Part shown: positions 40,192 to 52,100 of the stretch, piece by piece
Layout: each line of letters opens with the position of its first letter
Position numbering within the stretch: position 1 is the first letter of the stretch
NCBI GenBank assembly: GCA_025331565.1
Contig: JAFREQ010000009.1
Coordinates: 7,491,501 to 7,555,500 of the forward strand
Direction of reading: 5' to 3'
DNA: 64,000 nt
DNA from: Holacanthus passer
Taxonomy: Eukaryota > Chordata > Actinopteri > Pomacanthidae
Translations under genes and position numbers: made by a program
The notes under the pieces: model-generated
What the model was told of the DNA's origin: nothing
The model's input: only the letters and a program-made list of their open reading frames with translations
Database searches by the model: none

Positions 40192-43100
40192 CTGTGGAGG
40201 AGATAATGAAAGAGCTGATAAGGTTTTTTTTTTTATCTGTGCTGGAAGTAAAGAAGGACAGAAAATACTTCAGCACTGAAAATAACTAACTAAATGGAGG
40301 CTCCTCACTGGGGACTAATGTCACTGAAATCATCAGATACTCTTGCCCTCAGCCTTTCTGCCAGATCCAATGCCTCTGAACCTGACTTTTAGAATTCAGT
40401 TTGCGTGCACATGCATTAAAAACCCAGCACCCTGGACGGGCCTCTGTAGTTCTGGGGAGCTGCTCTTTTGTGAGAGCCTTCTCTTGTGCTATGATTAAAC
40501 AGTGCACTTACTTTATTTTGTGCATTCCACATACAGCAATATGTTATACTGTGGAAAAAATGGACTAAAAATGTTTTTCTTTATTTCCTGTCCACAGTCC
40601 CTGTCCAAGGGGTGCACATAACTGGTATGCAAGTACACATGTGGCACAAAAATCAGGAATGCGTCGCATTATGTGTTTTAGAACATGCCTTTGCGTAGCA
40701 GGCAGCAGCTGTAACCTGCTATGAGCGATATCCAAAAAACAACAGACATTAGGTGGCTACTTCCGCCACCGAAAGAGAAATGTCAAACTGAACCAAACCG
40801 GAAGAAAAGGCTTTTCTCTGGAAAGTGGCTCCAGGATGTGCCAAGACGTGACTTGAAACTAAGGATGAGCGCATCGAAATGTGGTGCAAGATGTGTTGTT
40901 CAAATCTGGTGCAATTTATACAGGCTCAAAGAATAGTCTTCCGATGAGGATTTTGCATTATTGAAGCGGCTAGGTGTGAATGTTGGAAGTGCATATCATT
41001 GACGTAAGGGAAGAACACAGACATTAAACATTAAATTGTGTCTGTGTCAGCTAATCAGAGGCTCAACCAGGCACTGGGAGGTGCATCTTCATCATCTACC
41101 ATGCAGGAAGCTAAAGCAGAGGACAGTGAGGGGGGACACAGAGAAGGTTGCATTTGTTAAGACTCTTTCAAGGCATTGAAAACATATTTTCTCAATCAGC
41201 TTCTTACTGTGAATGATGGGGTAGGACCTTCCCTCTGTGCTTTTCTAACTGACTTGAGGTGGACTGGGACCAGTTGGAAAAAAAGTCCAAATGTGTTTTT
41301 CAATTTTGACTGCTGCTTGTTTGGTCATAAATTTTTAATGTTAAAGAGAAATGCTTTAGATTTCAGGGGCTTGAAACAAGTATTGCAAGCAAAAATCCCA
41401 TTTCAGCGTTTAATAGTCTCATGTGATATTAAATGATTCTTTGAGAATTCTAAATTGATCGATCAGGCATTTGTAAACTCTGAAGCATCACTACTTTCCG
41501 ATTAGTCCCACCTACATAACACTTTCTAGCTTAAGGTTAACCTATGCAAAATAACATAATTATAATAATAATTAAATAATCAAAATCAACATAATTAAAA
41601 CTATGATTTCACTGAGATTAGGTTTGCAGCTAGAAACCACAGCACATTCCAGCAAAACATGTGATTTGACTGGTTTCCCCTGACTAATCAAAAGACTAAG
41701 TGATCATAAAGAGAGGATAATTGGAGAGTCTGTCACTGTAGTGTGTTTACTGAAAACATACCCCCAAGGTTATTCTGTTTTAATGAATCTCTGATGGTAT
41801 GTGAAGGCATGTAGCGGTGATGATGCATCTTATAATGAAACCAAAATCAGGCTCAATCAGAGTTTACATCTGGCCCTGATGGACCAAGAAAGCTGCAGTT
41901 TTCCCAAACTCTCCTCTACTGCAGAGACAATCAAACAGAGCCGGATGAGAAGAAGATCAATGCCAGTCAGAGAAAGCACTGTTAATTGTTTTTCTCTGCA
42001 GGTTTAAATGAGCTGGTGATGGATTAATCCAAACCACCGACTGTGCTTTAACCCTTTGAGCACAGCTAACCATTAGCTCATCTTATACAGCATTAGTGAG
42101 CACTACTTTAAATTGGCTGGGCAAACTTTTTTCCTCTCGCTCCAACATCTGTAGGGTGAAGGGAATTAAAGCGGCTGCCAAAGTAAATATTAGACTGGGG
42201 ATGAAGGAGGGCAGTTTGGGAAATCCAGGTTATTTCTGGGGAATGTGTACATGGAGGGACTTAAGCAAATCCAAACAGAAAATGTGTGGGAGAGGGATGA
42301 GTTTGCAAGCATGATGTTTACAGATTACCTTCCATTGTCCCTGCTGACAGGCAGCCTGAACTACACTTGTGAATGCGAATCTAAGTCTAACATGGTATTC
42401 CACACTGCAAGAGTCTCCATGCTGCAAAGACCAAGACCTTTTTATTCACTGTTCCAGGTACGGTATTAATGATGTGAAAGGGGCAACCGCAAGCTATTGC
42501 CAGAAAATAAATGCTTCTGTGTGTTGTTTCAATATGCAGGAGAGCAGAATGAGAGTAACCCCGATGGTTGACCTCCATTGTGTGCCACTTAACACAGTCT
42601 GCAGACTGCCATATATATAAAAAAGCATTTCCTCTTCTTCTCACAGAATCGCTGCAGCTTTTGCGTTGTGATTCAGTTGTTGAGAATGAGCTCTCCTGGC
42701 AGGTCCCTGGTGCTAACAGAGCAGAACCTGAGGCCTGGTAGAAGTGCAAAGGCGCTGGGCTGTGTTAAGGGGCCATTCATTAATCATCCAGGGGGGAGAG
42801 GGGAGTCTGGACAGAGGAAACCTTGCCCAGAGGGGCAGCCGGTCCTGATGCTTCTGGCTCAGAGACCTGTGCTTCGTTCCACATTCCCTCTGTTCTCCTT
42901 TTCCCACCGCGTCCCCCTCATCCTGTCCTTCTCTGGTCGCCAACTACATAGTACTTTCCTAGCTTTTCTCAGTGGCTCAGCCTCCCTCAAACTCCTCATC
43001 CTTTGAACATTTTCTGGTAAACCTCAGCCTCCTCTAAACTCCTCGCCTCTCTTCAGCAAAGCTGACTTAGTTTCCTCTCTCTGCTCCTCTTCCTTTCTCT

Positions 43101-46100
43101 CTGCAATGCTGCGTGCCCACACCCCTTTCCCTGCTAACAAGATGAATGCCAACCGCCTCTGGTTCAATTAAACCAACGCTTTTAACTTAGCTCCTTCTCC
43201 CCCCTGCATGCCAGAGGTGCCCCCATCCATCCAAATGACTAATCACCAAGCAAAAATCAATTACCGCTCCCTTAACAAGTGTATTTTACACTGGGAGACA
43301 AGGAGGGAGGAGGGGTAGGGTTTTTTTTTTTTTTTTTTTTGTTATACAGCGTGCTGAGAACATAGCTCACATTTTCATTTGATACTTTTATCAAAATTAT
43401 AGAGAGGTATTGGAGTGGGAAGATAAAGGAGAATGAGTCTAATCTGCCAGTTCATCAGAGGACAGTGGAAATAGAATCTACTTTTTATAACTGTTTCATT
43501 GCCTCTGACCAATCAATTTAGGAATATCCCTCAAGCTCAAGTCACTTTTTTTGTGTCAAATCATATCATCGCCAAGCTGGGCACTTTTGGTTCAGATGAA
43601 ATAGCTATTCTCACTGATGGACTCCATGTAATATGCATTCAAAAAAGATTCCCCTCTCAGTTGACATGTGAGATTTTTTGTAACACACTTAACATGGGTA
43701 ATCATTGTGTACTTTTAGAGGTTACAGTAGAAAATGAATGATTGCTCCTCCTCCCCCAGTGGGCTCCATCAAAGAAGAAACTCAAGACTGAAAAATGAAC
43801 CCGGGGCCAAGTGGAGGCCGCTGCTATTAAGTGATGCTCTGGGAATCAATACCCCGCCTTAAAATAATATGATGGTTAGGCGTGGGTGTTGTACAAAGGG
43901 GGGCTATCATATTTTTGATAGACAGTTATCCCTGGAAGATGATGTAAGATCAGTATTAAGATCACATTTACACTTCACCAGCTGCTGAATAGATAAAAAA
44001 CAACTTGTAAATGTGGGCATGATGCAGTGGGGACAGATATGTGTATTTCTCCCTCTTTCGATTTAACATGTATCTACATTTAATACAATTGCGATTAGGA
44101 ATTAATATTTTTTTCTTTATTTATTTAGTGTGACTAAAATGGATGAATTATTTTTGTAGCTTTCATCTCAAATACTGAATCAGAAATGTCAGAAAATGTT
44201 TTTTCTGCCACATCAACAGTAGTAAACACAGGCAGTATTACAGTGGATAACTTTTTAGCCAGTCCCACAGTAGGAGGTGATAATAATGTGGAGTTTTAGA
44301 CTTCCCATAAAGCTATACAGCTGTTTTTCTATGAGTGAGTCTCCAGTTTCTTTAACTCATGCACATGCATGAGGACCTGAACAACAGGTGGCGGTAGCTT
44401 GCCCAGATATGCTGCAGTTCACCAGCAAAGGCAGGGAAGAAGAAGACTGCAAGAAATCATGGAGGCAAACAATGCTTGGATTAATGCAATGGATTTGAAA
44501 TACTTGAAAACTTTTGACAGATTTGTCAGAGCTTGAGGACACACACAGCGTGTTTTGGTGAGTACATATAAACTTTTGTTTGTGCTGCTGGCTGTTTTTT
44601 TGGGGGTTAGTGTCATTCTTTGCAATGTGGTTTGGTAATAAAGAGGTAGGAGCACATGACCTTATAAATAAAACAGCTTCAGTAACAGTTTAGCCTTCAG
44701 TCAGGAGGAGTTGAGGCAGGTTGGAAGTAGCATTTCTGTAGCTGCTAAGTGTTACTCTCAGTGCAGACGTCGTCTTCTTACTGACTAGTTTGAGGTTTGT
44801 GGAGCCACCGGCATATTTTATATTTTATTATATTTATACCGTTGTGTGTTTTGAGGACTGCAAATGTGATGTAAAGATTTCAGGTAGCATTGTACACAGT
44901 GGTACCTGATGTTTCTTTCAATGTGGTGATGTTTTGGATGGTTTTTGTGGAGATGGAGTTTGTGTTCAGGGAATGTGGCACATTAACAGGAGAGACCCAG
45001 GTTGCAGATACACGCTAGAAGCACAGGAGTGCAGAGAGAGACAGAGTTATTTATAAAGATTGTTTTTTGATAGCTGCATCATTTTTTTTTTCAAATTACA
45101 GCTGAATTTGGGTCAGATCTGTGGTTGTGTATTGATGTAGTCGAATCTCTGGCTCTTGTATCGGTTTTCTGATATGCAGTTAATCTTTACACAGTCATTG
45201 CATAAATCACCTCAAGGGGAAGACATAATCAGATTTCTGTTCTGCAACAAAAAACCTATTGATGAGTTTTGTGCATGTATACAAGGTGCTAAAATAACTA
45301 CATATGTTTGACTGTGTGTGCGTGTGTGAATAGACGAGTCATGAATGGGGAGAATCATGCCTGCACAGTGGCTTTTGGAGGAACATGTGAGGAGTAGTTT
45401 GAGGCATGTGTTACAATGTGTGTTGTGTGTCCACCATGCAAGCAGCCAAGCTGATAGCTACCTTTTTAAAGTTGCTGTGCTTGCTGGTCCCCTGCTCGGT
45501 GTTCTGGTTGTGAATGATGTCCAGTGGAGTCTCCCTCTCTTTCAGCTTCAGACTTTCAATCTCTGTCTTCAGCTCATTGAGCTGCTCCTGCAGGTGCTTG
45601 CTCTTCTCCATGTACTCCACCCTAAACATGAACAAATTGCAGTTGGAGACAGTTTAGTAGATTTAGCTTTCAGCACTTTTTCTACAGGCACATCTTTAGT
45701 TTGTCCATTAACAGTTAACCACCATTTTTCACTAAATATGTCATCTGCAATGCTTTGTTGCCATAGACCATACTTCAAGCACACCTATGTCCCCATTTTA
45801 GTTTAATAGCCAGTATTTTCACAGCTATTATAGGCATCATTGTTTCACTCCTCTTAATGGGGCACAGACTTAGAGATATAACCATTATTGATAGACCTGT
45901 GGATGGATCATGGATGTGCCAAAATAAAAAAAATATATATGTAAACTTTGGAAAATTAAGGCTAAATGAAAAGCCTTAAAGGCGAGGAGTCAGCAATAAA
46001 TGTGTTTCTTTGCAAACTTTATTCAAAGTTTAGGAAGTTCCATTTAGAAAGTTGCTCATCTGAAACCAAATAATGAAAAAATGCAATTTTTAGAATAGCT

Positions 46101-49100
46101 GTACTGAAAGGTGCAAATTATAAAAGAACTTGTTCTCAATTACATGGACTGATGGGCTGGTTAATGTTGTAGGTATTGTAATTCCAGAGAACTTAAATGA
46201 GCTGTGTACAATTAACTGTAACAGGTTGAAGTAGATCAATATGATCTTACAGAATAATGGAAGGGAAACACTTTGCAAACTTTTTGGAAAAATCTCTTTT
46301 CGTGTCACAATTTATTATTTATGTATCCATCAGTTCCATTGCAGTATTTCTTCAAGTGTTGTAAATAGTAATTCTGGACCTCTAGTCTCTCAGCTCACTT
46401 GCTTTTATTTCAAAAACCTAATTACCTAATTACATGACAACAAAGACCTGGGTAATTTATTCAACTCCGCAGCCAGGGTCATACTGTCTGCAATCAGTGA
46501 CACCAAGAGCTGGAGAAACAAAATGCTTGAATGCTGGCAGTGACATCAGTGACAGCTAATGCTGAGGGTCAATTGCTTACCTGAACCCCTGAATCAAAAT
46601 GTGCATATTAAAAATGGAGGGTGTTCCATCAAGTAAAATCTTGCATTAAGTTAGCTCTTTCATACATTTTGAGTGCATTTAAAATTACTCTAAAATAGAT
46701 ATTCATCAGTTAATGAATCCATTCAGCTGATTAACAATTAAATCACCAAACAACTGCAATCAGGAACTGGAAAGTGTAAAATGCAAACTGAGGCCCAAAA
46801 TATTAGGCAGCACCGGCTGAGTAGGACCGGCCACTCACTTCTCTTTCTCGATCTCCATGGAGAGGCGTTTCATGTCGGTATCTTTAAAGTCAAAGCTGAG
46901 GTTTTCCCTGCTGAAGCTCAGGTCGGGAGGCATGCTGTCAGACGGCAGTCCAGGGGACTAGGAGGGGAGATGGAAAGAGAGATTAGTGGAAAGGAAGCAA
47001 TGTAGGCGAACTGACATGGAAAAAAATAGAGAAAATGGGGCAGAATAAAAAGGAAGTGGGAGTGATAGAGAAAGAAAAAGCCAGAGGAAAAGATAGCAAG
47101 GGCAAAATAAATATACAATGGAGGAGGAGATATAATAATGTTGAGGGTGACAGTTATATAAAGGGGGAGAGGATGAATGTGTGGAAAAGACATGTGCAAG
47201 TATGGCACAGTATAGATTTGAGGGAACATTAAAAAAGGAAAAAAAGATGACCACTTTGATGGTCACAGCCCATGAACACACAAATGTACGCTTTTAGATC
47301 CTGAAATGCATTGGCCATATGCCAACTCATATGTTGGCCGGATACGAAGTGGAGCTAATACACAATATAAATGTAAATCCACTGGTTGGCATGTGAATCC
47401 AAACTACATGGTGGATACAGTCAAAAGAAAAATGTGGTCTGGACAAGCATGGAGGGCAATTTGACTGAGGTCGTCAGAAATGGGAATGGAACATATTGTG
47501 TACTTTATATTACATGTATGGTCTTTTGTATGTACAGTATATTCACCAGTGTGCGTGTGTGTGTGCGTGTTTGGGCTCTTCATTCATGAGCTTAAAGCAA
47601 GCAGTATTATCGATGGCCAGCATCTCAATATGTATCTGTGTGTGTGTACATGTGTGTAAACAGATGAATGTGGGTTTTTAGCATGTTGGAAGCTCTTGCG
47701 TAGGCTGCCTTATGCGCAGCCTGTTGTTATGCAAGTATCTCCTGTTCAATGTGGCTTTGCTGGCCTACACTTGCATCTTTGAGTGCATGTGTGTGCTATT
47801 AGTAGTCAAGCTAAAACTACATATATGGTCATGATCATTTCCATACCAACAGTTGGAGGTGATACTCCCAATAGGGACAGACAGTATTTTTATGTGTTGT
47901 GTACAGTGGATGAGTGTATCCATGTACTGCATAAGTGTGTATTATGCGTATTTGTTTTATGCGTGGTTGTATTAAGGCTGTAATTTCCAACTGTTTACAT
48001 TAGTTGTCTTTTTCATCTTTGTATTTTTTCTTCTTTGTACTTTCAATTAATCCATTTATCTTTGCCTCTAAAAGAAGTAAGAAATGCCCATCATAGAGCC
48101 CAAAGCAATGCATACATTAAATTAATTACATTAAGATTTATTCGTGTGTAGAGCTGCAACAATTAATCAATTAGTTGAATGAAAGAAAATGAATGGGCAA
48201 CTATTTTGATAATGGATTGTTCCAAGTTATTTTTCAAGCAAACATTCCAAACGCTTATTGGGTTTAAGGTTTTCAAATGTGAGAATTTGCTGTTTTTCTT
48301 GGTCTTACATGGTAGTGAATGGAATATGTTTGAGTTTTGGTTGGCGAAGAAAATAATTTAAATACATGACCATGTCTCTCGGACATGCGATCAGCATTTT
48401 TCACCAAAACAATTCATTGATCATGAAAGTAATTGTTAGTCACAGCCTTAATAATATGCACTGTCCCTATTAAATAAATCAATAAATGAGCAACTCGGTG
48501 TAGTTGAGGAGCTAGATCAAGCAAATATTTTGTTACATTCCCAAGAAATTATTTAAACGATTAATCAATTAGCAGAATTCCCATTGATTTGCTTCCAGCC
48601 ATCGACTAACTGTTGTGAACTATATGCGTCTATGCCTGTGTGTTCTACAGTGTTCCAGATCTGTTACCGTATAAACTGCCCTGCTGGTAATCTCCAGCAG
48701 CTTGTGCTTTGCCCTGCGCTCTGACTCCTTGGCTTCCTGCAGGTCCTGTTTCAGCTGCTCAGCCTCCTTGGCCCTGTGGGACAAACAGACAGACAGATGC
48801 AGTTCATTCTTTAGTTCACCTCCCAGTTTTTCAAAGGAAACAGAATTATCTAAATTGAATCCAAAATTATCTTACATAATCGGTACGTCAGTGAACCAGG
48901 AATGCCACTTTGATATTACCCAGGTGATCAATGCATCACCCCAACACACAATCATTTCTTGCTCCACTATTCCACCATCGAGTTTGCACACAGAGATGTA
49001 AGAACATTATATGCAGGTGATTACATTTTTTTGATTGTGTTCCCGAACACTCAGCAGTTCCTCGTTGATGTGGGGGAGCTCTGTGCCTCAAGGGTTTGAG

Positions 49101-52100
49101 TGGACGTAGTCATTTACATGCTGAGTGCCACGGGTTTAAATTTCTCTGGTACAGAAAGTGCTCATCCAGATATTGCAGTTACTGACAAGTGGTTAATGGT
49201 GTCCATTTGAAATGACTGCCTAATAAATTGTGAAGTAGAGGCTGTGAAGTGATATTCTTAGTATCCATGTGTACTGTTTTATTATGAAAATGACTTAAGT
49301 TCTTTGCTACAATGGACTGGCATCTATCAAGCCCCCATCTCCATCTGACGTCCTAAAAAAGTCAACAGTTTCTATTATAAGTACTTGATTTGAACTAGGA
49401 TGGAAAAAAAAAACGCAGATCACAAAGTCAGTTTCAGCACAGCGGAGCCTCAATGTGTAGTAAAGAGTCTGATAGGGGCTTCCACCATCAACCGATACTG
49501 CTGCTAACAATTAACTAGCACAAATTAACTGCTGCATCTCAGAAATAGGAGGAGAGCTGCTGAGCAAAAGCTTTCTCCCTTTTCCAGCAGTGTAGCTGTA
49601 ATGGTGTGATTACCTGCTTTTCAGCTCGGCGTAAGAACAAAGCCTTTGAAATTGATTTCAAACAAGTTAAAAGTTCTTATTCTTTGATCCAACAATTTAA
49701 ATGGAGCTGTGTTACTTAGCTCTATAGTCAAGTCATATTGACTCACTTCTCTGCTGCTGAGCAAACTGAAGTGCAGCGGCATGTTTGTGCACCTCGACAT
49801 TAAACCATATAGGAACTCAAAAACATTTTGGGAGGCTCATGTGTTCAGGAGGTTATTTAGGAACTGCGTTTTGATGCTCCTGTAAGACGGCTTCCTCAGC
49901 TTCAGTTATTCACATTACAAAGGGGGAAAACTCTTGGAAAGTAAGATGTGGGAATAAGTTATTTAAGGATCTAAAAAATGATGTCGCACACGTGAGTCTG
50001 TGTGTGAGACAGATACAAAGGCAGAGAATTTGGGTATGAGTGAGACAGTGTTGACAGAGACAAATCTGGATACTCATTGCAGCACGGATGGCTCTACATT
50101 GTTCCATGCGGTCCTCCTTCATCCTTTCCCTACCTCCTTTCCGACTCCTCAGCCATCTTGAGGGCCAGCATCTCTGCCTCCAGCATCTTCTGCTCCATGA
50201 GCCGCCGCTCCTCCTGGCCACGGATGGCAGTCACTTTGATGCGCTGCATCTCTGTCTCAGCCTCGGCAGCTTTCTGGGCCAGCAGCTTGGCCTCCTCCTC
50301 CGCGATCTGGGCCTTTTCAGCCAGCAGGTCCGCCGTCTGCTCTGAACGCAGCTGGAGAGGAGCGGGAAGGGAAGGGAGGAGGAAGGGCAAACACAAGAAG
50401 GGGGAAGAGGGAAAAGAAAAGTTGAAAATGGGAGAGAAGATGGGGAAATGGAGCAAAGAAACATGAAAATATGTACAGAGAAAGAGAGGCAGGAAGGGGG
50501 AGAGAGGTGGAGAGGGAAGGATGTGCGTGAATACAGAAGGAGCAAGGGAAATTAATGGAGGGGAAAGAGGCAACAGTGAGAGACAACAAAGGGGAAGTAA
50601 GAGAGAGTAAATGACGTAAAAACACTAAAAACTGGGAGGTGAGGTGAAGACGGTGTAAGCTCAATATGTATATTTTGAAACTTGGCGTAGCGTGTGACAT
50701 AGCCAACAAAATGGTGGACTTTGGGTTAAACTAACCAAGTGAATCTTACCAGTGCCTCGTTTGCCATGTGAGCCTCATCCTGCAGCTGAATGAGCCTCCT
50801 TTCCAGCTCATCCCTGGCTCTCTCTGCCTCCTCCCTCAGCTGCTTCTCCCTCTGCAGACGCTGCCTCTCCACCTGAACGGCACAGACAAGTGGAGCGCGG
50901 ACAAAGATATGGTGGGAAATATGGACAAAGAGAGGAAGAAACAGAACAAAGAAAAGATAAAAAATGGATAAATACAAAAAATGACAATGACAAATGAATC
51001 AAAGCAGAAAAGTGCACCTGATGGACAGCATCACACAAGAGAGGAAAAAAAACACCAGCAATAAAAAGTCTAAATACTGGAGGAGGTAGAAAAGTTGGTG
51101 TATCTATCAAAAAGGTCAACACACCATGAACACACAATAATGTCATATATAAAGCATGTGACTTAAACGTCACTCAAGCTTCTGCTCCATTGAAGAGACG
51201 AAAGCATCAGATCTGAGTGGAGTGATGAGGAGACTGTAGCATTCCTCAAATTAATTCATGAAATAAACATAAAAGCCTCCCAAAGTGGTTTCATGGCCAA
51301 CTCCTAATGTTTGCACATCAGTCGTGGATGGAAACATGGTTAAAATTTGTGATACATTTGGATGGAGACCTGGCTATAGATAAATTCCTTGTTGTTATCA
51401 GTACCTGTTTTCTGGCCCTCTCCTCTCTAGCCTGAGCCTTCATCTGCTGTACTTCAAGTGAGTCCACCCGTCGCCGGCGCATAAACAGGTCATGGTTCCC
51501 TATACACAACTGGAGGATCTGCACAAGAGAAACAAAACCAAGAATGAGTGCTGTTTACAATGACACATCATAATGGTTGTTTCTTCGTCTTCGGTATGAG
51601 AAACAAACCAAAATGACAGTTCCCAGATTGCTAAAGTGGCTGTTTGAAAAGCAGTATTTACTAACCACAGACAAAATGACCATCTCAGCTGAACTCACCA
51701 ACTTGTTGACTCTTAGCCGTGAAGAGTTGAACTTGAAGACATTTGTTTTCTTGTCCAGAGGTTTGATGGTAAACTAAACATTGAGGAGACAAGAATAACA
51801 GATTTTTGATCAAACCACAAAAGAAAAAGACACGGTCAGGTCAGGTTTCTGATACTGACTACTACACAATATGGACAATGTATGAAGAATTAAACATAAA
51901 ATAATAGAAACTAATGTTCAGAGCAGTTAACATGAGATAAAATCTTGTCACATGTTAAAACAATAAGTTTTAATTTAGTTTAAGTTTAATAACTAACTTT
52001 ACTGTCATTTGCTCTCAATCATTAACTTGAATAACTGAAACTTGCAGAACAACAGCGTGACACAAGATATGATTCCCTCAAAATCCATATGCATATTGCT

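Larger units (their letters stand above)
40192..45461 (-). other. nf2 intron 15 (5.3 kb)
   Basis: This intron separates exon 15 from the short terminal exon. It contains a T20 run (43321-43340), a pyrimidine-rich stretch around 42890-43140 on the plus strand, and a segment (44381-44450) resembling a widespread fish repeat. I found no alternative last exon like human exon 16. Confidence 0.65.

Noticed and set aside
40192..45461. A homologue of human nf2 alternative exon 16
   Set aside because: Looked for a short acceptor-linked segment resembling its tail and did not find one on the minus strand.
45345..45806. 153-codon plus-strand open frame
   Set aside because: It is the antisense shadow of nf2 exon 15.
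50077..50466. 129-codon plus-strand open frame, and overlapping long minus-strand frames
   Set aside because: These are shadows of nf2 exon 12 and of the pyrimidine-rich intron beside it; low-complexity sequence lacks stops.
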